Shown here piece after piece: positions 24,763 through 36,263 of a stretch of 64,000 bases of DNA (its first letter is position 1; each line of letters starts with the position of its first letter). Under the pieces are notes generated by a model, which was given only the letters and a program-made list of their open reading frames with translations, made no database searches and was not told the DNA's origin. Both the position numbers and the translations under genes were made by a program. The DNA comes from Larix kaempferi (taxonomy: Eukaryota; Streptophyta; Pinopsida; Pinales; Pinaceae): assembly GCA_027924585.1 (NCBI GenBank), contig BSBM01000827.1:496001-560000 (forward strand), written 5' to 3'.

Positions 24763-25212
24763 TTAATGGCTTGAGTTATACTCATAAAAGGCCACTAAGC
24801 TGTATGCAAAGGCTGTTAATCCAGCAGCCATACTTGAACGAGCAAAGTCCTTATCAGAGAACAAGCATTCAGGTACTAAGATAAATCCAATGTTCTGGTC
24901 TTGCCAATGGTCCATAAACTTGGAAAAACAGTAACTCTTTATGACTGTAAAATACACATAGAATACAATCGAGCACAGCCTCATTTATGTTGGTTATAAC
25001 TTATCAGGAGAACCAAAACTTGTTTAGCATGCACTGCATTGGAAGGTATTTGTCATTTGATCCACATTACATGAAATTGAGACTTTAAGCACAGTAAAAG
25101 CAAAGAGAAGCAATTAAGCGCTCACTTTTTTGAGTGTCTCAGACAGCTTATAACGATTTTGAAGCTTCATAACACCCAAAACTGTGAAATCCCATGATGA
25201 CCGATCACAGAA
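24763..25212 (-). CDS. Two-exon C-terminus of an unrecognised protein
   Basis: On the minus strand, an exon at 25212-25126 follows an acceptor (tcccacag) and ends before a donor (gtgagc). It encodes 29 residues including SSWDFTVLGVMKLQNRYKL. After a 207-bp intron, an acceptor (tttttccaag) opens a terminal exon at 24918-24763 encoding 51 residues and a TAA stop, including HWQDQNIGFILVPECLF and the hydrophobic SSMAAGLTAFAYSLVAF. Both exons are in phase 0 and join without a stop. The last 25 residues could be a membrane segment. I do not recognise the family. The VDAC-like exon upstream ends in phase 1, so it does not splice directly to this chain. Confidence 0.35.
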
Positions 25213-25389
25213 CTGTGGGAATCTAACTTATAACTACTCAATGCTCATCAATTTGTCAATTCCTTATTCACTCGGCGCCAGTGATGGAGCAAACCTTTCC
25301 TGATTTACTTACTCAAAGTAATAATTAACTACTGAAACTGAGCCGTTTGTTTAATGAAAGTGACATGTTGAGAAACTTGGCTCAGCGAA

Positions 25390-25710
25390 CAATTTGGAAA
25401 GAATGGATGCAAGAGTTCGACTCGAACTCAGTAAAATCTTGGCACCAGAAATCATTCAAAGAGAGGATTTTTCATTTCCTTTTTGGCATTTATATTTGAT
25501 GTTGGCAAGTTTTTCAATCCATCTGCGAGTTGGACTCACCAGCAGCGAATAACCCACAAGTTACTCGCTTATCAGGTCTGACTAGCGCGTACTTGCAAAT
25601 CTGACTTGCTCTGGCGAGTTTGACTAGCCAGTCGAAAGTCGGAGTCGGGACTGAGTTAACTCGGCTCGTCAACATGACCAAGGAGAGTTTGACTCAAGAA
25701 TACTCGGACA
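25390..25710. repeat. ACTCG/GAGTC-rich cluster, possible hAT end
   Basis: About 320 bp are crowded with actcg, gagttcgact, cgagtttgact and similar words, the same vocabulary as the subterminal regions of the hAT at 10679-12350. No terminal inverted repeat or 8-bp duplication was found, so this could be a degraded non-autonomous hAT or a one-ended fragment. Confidence 0.35.
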
Positions 25711-26180
25711 ACTCAACTACGAATGAAACCACTTCTATAGGAGCCCTAAAAGGTTAGCATTTCGTTTCAAATAGTGAAACGATCTAAATGTGAGACAGGA
25801 GGATGATTTCTTTTGAGCACCTTCAATTCTCTTAATAATCTGTTAGAACTAGGACAAGAAGTAGCAATTTGTAGCGAGAACTATTTTACCCTTCTAAGTA
25901 AGTAACTCTTAGATTCTTAAAGCTAAAACTAATTTGCCTTTGTATATATGAAATACAAAAGCATGAGGCAGTTGAATTTGATAAACCCTCCTTCCCATAC
26001 ATGGGAATGAGAGATGGACTTATATTCCTATTCAGCACATGTATATGATAGATCACAAAGACCACGAAATGAAACGCGTATGCCTAAAATGCAACCATTT
26101 ATCCGCAAAGTTCATTCAACGCAAAGGATTTCATTTAGTATCGTTGAAAAAATCAATAGATAGGTACGATCACTGCTTAC

Positions 26181-26790
26181 CTCTAGCCTTCTTCCCAATG
26201 TTGGAAAACAATCCAGGTCCCTTGCCCATCTCTCCAATAGATCTTCAATTCTGGTTATCCATCAGCACAATGAAGAGATCAAAACACGAAACAATTACTC
26301 CCAAAGAATCACGGATTCAATATTTTTAAACAATATTTCGAAAACATAATTGAAGAAGCTGGTTGAAAAACCCAGATGAGCCACGGAACTCCCAATTATA
26401 CACCTGAGATACTGAAATAGAGGCATTCTTAAATTCGAAAGTAAGCTAAAAACTGCAAATTTCCAACGCAAAAAAAGATCGTGTACGGATAGATGTAAGC
26501 TGTTCTGCGAATCATATTTTCTACCGATTAAATAATAAGATTTCAGGGAATGTGCAATGCCTTGGGCATTGGAGATCCTTTGATCAAATAATTTTATTTT
26601 CATTGGGAAAATGCATACATCCAATTAAAAAATGATGAGAAATTACCGCAATAGCTTGTGGTCGAGAAGGGAAGGCTTCAATGGAGCTTCTGGTTACGGC
26701 CGGCCAGTTTAGCTCCACCGAGGGCGATCTCGCGACCTTGGCAATACAATGCAGTGCGAAACAATTGGAGAGCAGAAACAGAAATAGCGA
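26181..26790 (-). CDS. First exons of a VDAC/mitochondrial porin-like gene (partial)
   Basis: On the minus strand, an upstream exon (about 26790-26647, probably 5' untranslated) ends at a donor gtaatt. A 396-bp intron ends in 'ggataaccag', and the next exon (26250-26181) starts translation at the ATG at 26229-26227. It encodes MGKGPGLFSNIGKKAR plus the first base of the next codon, before a gtaagc donor. Plant voltage-dependent anion channels begin with almost this N-terminus, forming the short helix inside the outer-mitochondrial-membrane beta barrel, and an early exon end in this place would fit. The remaining barrel exons were not found in the next several kb downstream, so introns are long or the gene is broken. 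Confidence 0.55.
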
Positions 26791-29739
26791 GACTGATGGT
26801 TAGGGTACTGCAAAACTATGATTAAAGCGGGTCAAACCAAAGCATTATAGTTGAATAACCCTACCAATTTTGAATAAGATGATGTTATTTGCTCATTTAC
26901 TTATTGACTATGAGGTGGGATTGTAAAGTTTGTAATGGTGGGTGATTGTATATTTATTTTAAAAAATAATAATAATAGCAATAGCAATGATAATGAGTTG
27001 TCTTTATTCACTTTTTATTATTATTAATAATGATATGGTTTTCCTTTTTGTGGATTAATTAATTAATGAAATGTTTTTTTAAAGTTGTTAATTTATTTGA
27101 AAAAGGAAATAAAGTGATTTTTTTTTAAATATGTTAGTTGTTTTTTTAAAAAATTATTATTATTATTTATAAATGAAAAAATTATATAATATTTCTATTT
27201 TATTATATTGAGAATGTGAAGTGTTTTAGAGTTTAGTATGGGGAAATTGTATATTACATTGAAAATATAAAACATCTATTTTCAATATAAACAAATTATT
27301 CTTATCAATATTGTGAATCAAAATTTTGCTTTTACACTTGCATGTTTCATTTTTATAAAATTTCACTCTAAAATGAGTTAGTGGAGGTTAACTCTTTTTT
27401 TTATTGTATTTAAAAGAAGTTTCATTTACTTATTTGTGACTTATTCATCATATCATTGTGACTATAGCTATCATAGATCCATCTTAAATCTGAATATCTA
27501 ATTTTTTGAGATGTATTTTATTTTTGTAATTTAAACTCAAGAAATTTGATCCCTCTTGATTGATAGATTCCGGTTTAAGTTTTAAGTTTTTATTTTATAG
27601 AGTAACATGGATTTTTTAATTACTTTTCATAATATTTTATTTTATGAACCAATATTATGAGTCAACATGGATTTTTTTAAATACTTTGCATAATTTTTTT
27701 ATTTTATTAGCCCACATGAATTATTTTAATAATTTTGTTAGGCGCAACATTTCCCCCATACTAGGATGTAGAGCACCTCGCTCCTCTCGATGCAAAGATA
27801 CTTCAATAGTAATCCATTTTCCTTTTTCCATTTATTAATATGATTGGATATTTGAGTTTTTTTTATAGGTTGGTTGTTTTTATAATTTATATAGTGATAA
27901 GGATTTTATATTTTTAAATTGTAATGTTATTTAATTTAATTTATTGTTATAGGTTTTTTTTTAAGTATAAAAGCAAAAGAAAGGAAGGAGATTTTATAGT
28001 CATAAAAGTTATTTCAAGATATCATGAGATAGGCATTTAATTAGTTAATAGTATAAAGGATTGAGACACGTGGAAGTGAATACGAATTTGGGGTACCTGC
28101 CTAAATATAGAAGGTGACAGGTCCATGGCAAACCATTTGGAAGGGACCCTACTTTCCTAGTATGGCGCTTGATCATGCTAATTGTTGGGATATGAATAGA
28201 TAAGACCCATCCATCAACCAAAATAACTTAGACTCTTTGTAGCAACCAATTGTTTTATCCCCCATCACTAAGATCCTTTCCCATTCCATCGAGGGCTACT
28301 CCAGTGCAGTCAAGGACAAAGCATCTTCAAGGTTCTGCCATCCCCACTCAAAAACACCATGTAAAATATGATCAAATCAATAATGAAGGTTAGTTAAATG
28401 GGACTTAGCCATGCTCCCTGCATCCTCTTGATATCTCTAGGCCTCAAGGATTGGACCTCCCTTGTCTTGGCAAAAATATAAGTGGTCATCTACTTCACTT
28501 CCAAAGAGGAATGCTAAGTCAGGTTGCTCCTATTGAAGCTATCCATCCCTACAGGAAAATCCATGCTAGATCTTAAGCCAAGGCCTATCATTATACTCTT
28601 TGATGATCAAAGGACCTCACCCATCAACGCCCAATTAGTATCCTTTTCAAAAATCCAATAGCAACTTCCACTTCATTATCCATAACTTGACCATGTGAAA
28701 TACCAGATCCAATCGTATGAATGATTAAAAGTAAAGTTTTAGTCACCCTCTCGCCTTCCCTAAATAAGTCAAAAGAATTAGTCAAGCCAATTTGAGTAAC
28801 TTATTTATTCTTCGAGCCCCCCTTTACTTATTTATTTACAGAACCGAACCAAGGGAAGGAAACCTCTAAATGCCTTCTAAGGACACACACATGCATTTGT
28901 TCCTCTACATGAATCTTAATCCATCCCTCTTGCAAACTTCAAAAACACTCTCTCGTTTCAACCAACCAGATAGGAGATCATAGTGCATCTATTATTTAGA
29001 TGTTAGAGAATCCATGGGATTTTGTCGATCCTACACACCTAAAAATATTTTCAATTTGTTTTGGTTTTCTTCATCCCCTCCTAAATGAGGATTGAAAAAT
29101 GTTGATGTAACTTATATAATTAATGAATTTTTCAAATATTTATAAGGGTTGGTGAACGCAAATTATTCTTGCTAGAACCACCCTTGCTCAAACAGTGTGA
29201 GGAAAGAATGAGAGGGAAATCCTCTCCCTTTGGTATTCATGACTACATTCCTCTCCCTGAAGTCACTATAGGTATTTTAATGTTTTTTAGGCCCTTAATG
29301 CCAACAACTTTTCGAAGGGAAAAAATAGGTTCGTTAATAAGAGGCCTGGGACAATGATCACTAGTTCCTCGAGAATGACAATTGTTTATTTATGATCGGG
29401 TTGTTTATATGGCTAGCATTTGGGTTCTAAGGTCATTTATTCTATCTATAAAGAGACAAGAGTGGAATTAGATCAAATTTCTAACTCCCCAATTGAATTG
29501 GATATTCCATTTCAAGTTGGTCGTGACCAATAACTAGATGTGTATTGAGAGCTTTAACCCCAATATTTAAACCTACTACATCGGTTTAGAGATCAATGAT
29601 GAACTTGGTGAGTTTGGGCTATTTTTATTTTTGTGTATGGAATGTTTACATCGTCCATAGAAAAGAGCCCCAACCCATTTGAATTAGATGGAGTAATGCG
29701 ATATGTTCTCCCATTTATACAACATCAATGTCCAATTCA
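26791..29739. other. AT-rich intergenic stretch, no gene seen
   Basis: About 26900-27960 is extremely AT-rich, with many poly-T and poly-A runs, upstream of the VDAC-like exon. The rest (28100-29739) shows no supported domain on either strand. Confidence 0.45.
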
Positions 29740-30388
29740 AGAAGTGTTAACAATCAAATTAACACCCTTAACCAAGTGAATGAAGAAGCATATTTTTACT
29801 ATGCGCCCGCAACATGAAGACAAAAGACAAGTACACAAGAGAACATTCCTCTCTGATCTAATCACTACATCCACAATCAGAAGGATTGAGTGAAGAAAGA
29901 AGGAGCCTAAAGAGACAAGGTTCAGTGATTGAACTACTCATTAAAGGCTCAAATCTAAGCTCCACAAGTCAAATAGTGAGAAGAAATGCACAAAAGTGCA
30001 TTAATTGTACTTAAATATGCTAAAGTTGTGACAAAAGCCTAAAAATACTATGGAAAATGGGTTTTTGAGAGAAAATAATCAAAAATCATGAAAATGAATT
30101 ATCCCACATTGAAAAGAGAAACTTGAGAGCCCATTTCCCAATGCTATAAAACAAAGGCATTTGGGGCATGGTAGGAAGAGGCAAAAGGAAGAGCAAAGGA
30201 ATTGTTGTTGCAGCAACATCCCCCCCAAATTTTTGTAGATATTGGGGCCCCTCTTTTATTTTTTCCTAGAAAGACTGCCTAAAAGTTAAGTCTCCTTTGA
30301 AAACTTTTGGACTTGGTTTTGTTTCAACTGAGGAATCTCCTTTAAAGAAATTGAAGTTTTTATTCTAAGTCAAAACTCACAACTTTTT

Positions 30389-30605
30389 CCTGAAACTACG
30401 GAAGAACTTAAGATTCTCTCCTGAAACTGCGGAAAAAACTTGAAATTGCTCCCCGAAACTGCGAAAAAATACTTAGCGTTTCTGAAGCTTCGGAAGAAAC
30501 TTAAAATTCTCTCCCGAAACTGCGGATCAACTCAGCAAACTCACCCGAAACTGGGAAGGAACTTGGGATTATCTCCTGAAATTGCGGAAGCTTTCGCCAA
30601 GTGTT
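30389..30605 (+). repeat. Tandem array, seven units of about 31 bp
   Basis: Units of the form ctcccgaaactgcggaagaa followed by acttaaaatt start near 30389, 30420, 30452, 30480, 30513, 30544 and 30575, spaced 28-33 bp. Weaker copies continue at about 30708 and 30790. The array lies in the left part of the 5.7-kb element, upstream of its promoter-like region. A similar motif makes up the array at 50050-51090. Confidence 0.85.
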
Positions 30606-31039
30606 GCCGCAGTAAGTTGGTCTTTTCCCCAGGTTACTCGACCGTTCATATTTTCGATAAAGACTTAACGAAGTCATTCATGAATTTTGGAAGGACTTAC
30701 TGAGTCTTTCTGAAACTTTGGAACAACTCGGCAAAACTGGCCGCGATAAACTTACTGGAAAGTGAATTTCAGAAGAACTCACAAAGTGCTCCCGAAACGT
30801 CGAAACGACTCGCCAAACTTTTTTGCCACTGCGAAGCGTCTTTTCCATCTCTCCCGCAACAAGCAAATGCATCGCCAAAGTCTCCCGCCTCTCGGGGGGA
30901 ACTCATGAATTCTAGCCACAACTGCAGATGAAACTTGTGAGTCCGCTCCACACCCGACGGTCGTGCTTAAATGCCAAGTCGGCTTGAAAATACCGCGTCG
31001 TACGAGCATTAAACCCCATTTTAAATCGTCACCTACCCG

Positions 31040-31205
31040 TTTAAATGCCCGCACGTGTCTAACTTTATATAAGGGCGGCGAGGTTGCGTTGGTCCCATTG
31101 TTAGTTTGTTATTCAAAGAGCGTCGTTGGGAAGACCGCGTCGGCTCGCTCCAGCTCAGCGCATCCACCACCGTGTCCACCTCACTCCATCATTGTTTCAT
31201 CTCCA
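31040..31205 (+). promoter_or_regulatory. Promoter-like region and first exon of the 5.7-kb element
   Basis: A G-box core, cacgtg, lies near 31051, followed by a TATA box 'tttatataagg' near 31063. A GC-richer leader follows and ends at 'tctccag|gtaggc', a good splice donor near 31205. The long ORF starts at 31917, so an intron of roughly 700 bp in the leader is plausible. The arrangement is that of an ordinary plant Pol II promoter. Inference only; no transcript evidence. Confidence 0.45.
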
Positions 31206-31916
31206 GGTAGGCTTTTTAACCGTCATCTTTGTCTTATCTTCACGTTGAGTTATTTCTTGGGCTTTCCCGTTTAATAACGTGCCCCCCCATAAGTTTCTCA
31301 ATACTGCCAACTAGGAGTCATAGCCGTGACCAAGTCGGTCCCAGTTGGCCATTTGTCTCTGAGCCATCCAAGCTTATTTTTCTTTCAATGGTCGCGTTCC
31401 GGTCATTTTCCTACCCAGACTCAAACTTCCTACCGGTTGCATATCGTTTCGCAAGTATTATCAATAACAGTAGTGGTCGGTTGAGATACTCAACCACTCA
31501 CCTTTTCGGCTCAGTTAATGATTGTGGAAAACGGTTCCTTGTTTTCATTGTTTACTGATAGGATTTTCCACTCCAGGCCAACCCACCATTGACCATTAGA
31601 AGTGTTATGATGAAGAGCATCCTGTCTCCAAGGACTAGGAAGGAAGTAGGTTTTTCCGCGTCATATGCTTACCTTTTCGGAAGCATTCCAAAAGTTCTTG
31701 ACTAGGCATTGTCTCCCTGGAACAATCAAGTTTGAGGACCATATTTTGTTTTCTGGAATGATCTATGTTTAGTTTGCTTCCCAAGCATGCAACTTTATAA
31801 TTTTGTCTATATTTATCATTAACCTACTAAAATTGTCCTACTCTATGTTACACTCTCATAACCTGTTGCAAATCTTGTAATGATTCACATTTGATTGCTG
31901 GCGGGGATAAGCCACG

Positions 31917-34900
31917 ATGCCAAAAGGTGGTAGAAAGAAAGCTAAAGTGATGGAACAAGAGCCAGTGCAACTAAGAACAGAAACTATTTTCCAAGACACT
32001 AAGTGTACCACCGGTGTTCCTCCCGAGGTCCGTTGGGGAGATGTTTATCGAATGATTAGGAACCAGGATATCCCAGATGTATTATTGGAAGAAGAACAAA
32101 TCTACCTCAAAATCAGAACTTCCGACATAGCCAGGGCTTCTACTCGCCCTGAATTGTTCCCATGCTTTGAAGTGATCGGATGGATACTGGAACATGCCAA
32201 CCCGCAAACAAGAGTGTTGCATGACAGCAAGGGAGAGCCTTTCGCTTCATTCCATCCAGCATATATTGCAGCAGCCTACAAATTCTCACGTCCCCAGCAA
32301 GCTCTAAGTGATGAATGGTTGAATAAGATGAATAATACTGAGATGGCCAAAAAAGTATTGGTCACAGGCAAGCAGCTAAGGAAGAGAGATAATGATGAAT
32401 ATGATGTTCAGAGCCTAAGACCTCCTTTTAGATTAATCACCCTGATGTTATGCAGAATTTTCGGCATGCCCGATGGCACTGTATATAGTATACAGTGGGC
32501 TCCCATCATCCACTTCATAGCATTCAAAGGAACTGTGTTTGATTGGGCTACTATCCTTTCGGACAGTTTGGCATCCACAGTGGCCACTGCAAGAGAAGGT
32601 CTGGCCTTAAAAAGTCAGAATTTTACATGTCTTCCTATCTCATTGACTGCATTTTAGCCAAGCTCTCTTTCCCTAGGCTAGGTTGCACATGGGATAAAGC
32701 CAACACCCCGGTCTACACTGCCTATAAAATAATGTGGGCTCAAAATTACAGAGTGAACTATAAGTTCATCTGCGAAGAGTTCATCATGCCTCTGTATGAG
32801 CAGATGTTCAAGGAAGAGCCCAATTGTCTATCAAAAAATGCCATGGAGGTCCTGGAAAAATACGGCGATTTTTATTTCTCAGAGTAGGGCACCTACATCA
32901 GGATGTTTGGAGGTACCAAAGCGCCATACATTTTGCCAAAATATGCTACTGATTATGTAGTCCTCAAAGAAGCAGTCAGGCAAGTTTTCCTTGATGGAAT
33001 AGGAGGGGTGCTTAACAAGCAACATAAGGCTTCCTTCCCTCCTTTGCCCTTTTGCATAGGAGCCTACAAATTCTCAGGGGTTGCAACAGCCGAGGAATAC
33101 GTTCAAGAGCTGAAAGTTTTCCACTTCAGTGAAATGATCTTCCATAGAAATGATAGGCAGAGCAAGGTTGCCGAGCATTGCAAGGAAGTATATGCTCATT
33201 TTGAATATGCTCATTACTATGACGCAGAGGAAGAAGTGTTCAGAGACATCAACAACATGACTGAGTTGCAGATTTGTCGTCAAGGCAGTGGAGCTAGCTC
33301 TAGCTCTGCGCCATCCCGAGAAGCCAATCTGCAGAAAGAGAGAGAAGCAGCTGAGGCCCTAGCCCTTGAAGAACAAAGATTGAAAGAAGAAGCAAGACTG
33401 CAACAAGAAGCTGAAGAAGCAAGGATACAGAGAGAAGCTGAGGAAGCAAGACAGCAGAAAGAAGCAAAAGATCGAGAGCAGAGGGAGGAAAGTGAAAATC
33501 AGCAGCAAACTGAAGAAGAAGAAAGAAGGCGTAAAATAGAAGAGGAGCAAAATACGGAGGAAGAACTTAAGACCAATGAAGATGCCCAGGCAGGTGGGTC
33601 TGGCACCCAAGATATGGAAACAGACACATCTCAGGCAGGTGGCTCCGACACCCAAAATGTGGAAACAGACACATCTCAAGCAGTACATACCCCATCCATA
33701 GAGGCATAAGTGCATGTGATAGACCTCCCGATCATCCCTTACACCTCATCAGAAGATCATACTGTGTCTCGATGGGATGAATTTGTGTATTATAAGAAGA
33801 GGAAGGCGGTGGTCTTGAAGTCGGAAGAGAAGATAAAGAGACTCTTCCAAGAAGATATTGTTACCCAGCGGGAGACCACGGTGATGCAAAATACAAATAA
33901 GGCTCCCATATCCATGGCATCCACCGTTGTGTCAGCAACAAAAGCAACAAAAGACAATGTGGTCGATATGGTCAGAGAATTTGAGCCAACAAAGAGGAGA
34001 GCTCGCATGTTGCAACATACTGTGGCTAATGAGCAGGCTTACAGGGATCTTGTAGTGAATAAATATAATCGCCTGTTTGTTGATCACAAGGAGTTGTCAA
34101 ATAAGTATCGCCATTTAGAAGAAGAAAAGGAGCACCTGGCAATCCAGATGATGGTTCTAGAAGCAGAAAAGAATGATTCTGAAGCTAGAGTTTTTTCATC
34201 TGGAAGCAGATAAGCAGGTAATGATTGAACAACTAGAGTAGGCAGAAAGCAAAGCAATAGATGTGTCTCCCTTTCATGAGCTGTCCTGTGACATTTTGAG
34301 ACAAATGCACGCCACACAGGAGCTGATTTCTAAGGAAGTGTGCAGGCTCAAAGCCATGATGGATAGATTGAAGGAAGTCAATGCAGAGGCCAATAGGCTT
34401 AAAGGCAAGTACACTCGGGTTAAAGCAAACATTCTAAGCCAAATCGAATGGAGAGAAGGAAAGGTTGATTTCCCCAAACATCTCCCATTCAAGTCGGTAG
34501 ATTGTTTTAAAGAAGATGTGGCCCTCATGGAATTCTGTAGGAACTATGGCCTGAAGCTAATGGCTAAGATCCAGGGAACAATTGATAAGAGTAACAACCT
34601 ATATCAAAAGATTCATGAAGTGCATGATAAGTGTAAGCTGAGTTTCCCTCAGTCCCTCGATGAGTTTCCAAGCAAGGAGCAACGTCTATCAGACTTGAAG
34701 GAAGAGCTAGAAATTCAAATAGAATATGTAAAGAAGATTGACGTCCTAGCCACTGATGATCTCCATCACTATATTGGGTGGTCATCAATATACAACCATT
34801 TGCTGAAAGAAATCCACCAAGCAGTAATTGCAAAAATTCACAGTATTGAAGAAGAGCTTGGTAAGCATATAACTTCTCAGAAGATCTTGCTCCCTTCACC

Positions 34901-35021
34901 AGCAAATGTGGTTATCAGAGACACTGGCATCTGGTTCAATTACATTGCAGAGGAGGAAAAGAAAGCAGTAGCAGCTAGTCCAAGCACCTCCCTCCCAGCA
35001 GAAACGCCTCCCCAAGGGTGA
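31917..35021 (+). pseudogene. Long decayed ORF (about 1,030 codons), unknown protein
   Basis: The ATG at 31917 starts a Lys-rich N-terminus. The frame shifts near 32600 and shifts back near 34195; stops lie at 32885 and 33707. The total length stays a multiple of three, so one ancestral ORF is likely. The N-terminal ~400 residues look globular (LFPCFEVIGWILEHANP, FRLITLMLCRIFGMPDG, FDWATILSDSLAS). Around 33320-33560 is a highly charged Glu/Gln/Arg coiled coil, then a duplicated linker unit (QAGGSGTQDMETDTS and QAGGSDTQNVETDTS). The C-terminal third is helical and charged, ending in a Pro/Ala tail. No protease, RT, RNase H, integrase, transposase or zinc-knuckle motif is visible. It may be a gag-like structural protein or a captured plant gene; I do not recognise it. 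Confidence 0.6.
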
Positions 35022-35935
35022 ACATGCTGATCCTGAAGCGTTGTTCCTATTTTTTGTTCTCCCTATGTTTAGAGCGTAAAATCACTAGACAGCTATCCCT
35101 TTTCTATTTTGAGAAATTTTTCGTTTTAAGAAAAGGGCCATGATTTGTTTATTTAGAGAAAAAAGTAAACAGAGGACAAGTGTAAAGAGCCAGGTGGCAA
35201 CCCAAGAGGCATTTTGTAAATATATAAATAGAAGCTTAGGGAATAGGCTAAAGGACTTTTTGCAGGGAAAAGATTTTTCTTAACTTGTACGAGCTATCTT
35301 GCACTTGCTCCAAGAAAATGAAATTTGCCTAATAAGAGCCTGGAGAGGACGTCTTTTCCATGGAAATGGATGTTGGATGCATGCTGGATTATTCTTGTGA
35401 CTTTTATATTCTACAGTGAGATCTTTCTTTGTTGTCTTGAATTATTTCTCTGTATTGAATGATCTTACTGTTTCTTGTGCAAATGAATTTTCTCCTACAT
35501 GAGTAATGGAATGCGTTATGTGTGAATTGGAAGCTATCTTTTAATATATTTTGCCTTCTTGCTGTAGATATATCTTTATGATTTAATGGTTGTCTATTGA
35601 TCTTCAGATACTTCTTCCAGCACATTACTCATACTTATAATTTTGCTCCTTCCAGGGATAGTTTAGGTTTATTTTAGTTTTAGATACAGATTTGTTTCAA
35701 GTTCTGCATTTAGATTAAGTTAGCTTAGGCACTTACATATCATTTTAAACCATAAAATAAAAGAATGGTGGATCGGGCCATAATCGGTGTAATTAAAGCA
35801 AATCTCCAAATCTAATGGTTGTCGGAACCGTTAACTAGACGGATTCCCCATACCAAACGGTGGATAATCTAATTGGGATAGTCTACCGGGGAGAATCCCT
35901 TTCTGCTTGATGCTGCGATCTTCGGGGCATCAACA
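35022..35935. other. 3' non-coding part of the 5.7-kb element
   Basis: T-rich non-coding sequence without an ORF; no copy of the element's left end was found here. The last about 180 bp are GC-richer and end in the hairpin terminus ggggcatcaaca. Confidence 0.5.
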
Positions 35936-36263
35936 GGAATGCTGGAGAGATTTGGAGGATTGGAAAGCTTGGAATCTTCATCAAAGGTAGGGGTGGAGAA
36001 AGGAAAGCTCATGGCAAAGGAGGAGGGATGCATCTCAAGAATTGTAAGTATGTATCTTCTTCATTGCTATTAATGAAATGATTCAGTTTTCCTTCCATTT
36101 AAGAGTTTGAGTTTTTCTAATCAAGTTTAGTTTGAATTCTAAATGGCTAAGATGTTAAGGAATTTTAGTTAATCATTTCATATCTGACATTGGAACTCAC
36201 CATTTCATAGTAATATAGCATGTTTAAAGTAGATCTATCATTACCTTTAAAGCATTATCAGAT

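Larger units (their letters stand above)
30198..35940 (+). mobile_element. Unclassified 5.7-kb element with hairpin TGTTG...CAACA ends
   Basis: The insert runs 30203-35935 inside an LTR, flanked by a perfect GGAAT duplication (30198-30202 and 35936-35940); the intact right LTR shows the empty site. The left end is TGTTGTTGCAGCAACA, itself a hairpin. The right end in reverse is TGTTGATGCCCC, followed by a second hairpin (ttgatgc pairing with gcagcatcaa). TG/CA ends and a 5-bp duplication suggest a retroviral-type integrase. However, I see no direct terminal repeats, primer site, or RT, integrase or transposase motif. It carries a tandem array, a GC-richer promoter-like region and one long decayed ORF. 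It could be an LTR element with unrecognisable LTRs, or a terminal-inverted-repeat element moved in trans. Confidence 0.75.
29745..36260 (+). repeat. 5' LTR, split by the 5.7-kb insertion
   Basis: The LTR parts are 29745-30202 and 35941-36260. Together they align with the right LTR 40687-41466 along its length. A possible TATA box 'ctataaaac' lies at about 30144, some 55 bp before the insertion, so the insertion separates the LTR promoter from its own transcript. Confidence 0.92.

Noticed and set aside
24763-26250. Single gene joining the VDAC-like exon directly to the 25212-24763 exons
   Set aside because: Splicing them directly gives a phase mismatch and an immediate stop, and the downstream peptide does not resemble porin.
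30203-35935. Ordinary LTR retrotransposon with hidden LTRs
   Set aside because: Left and right ends were compared by eye and shared no direct repeat beyond the terminal bases; kept only as an alternative in the finding.
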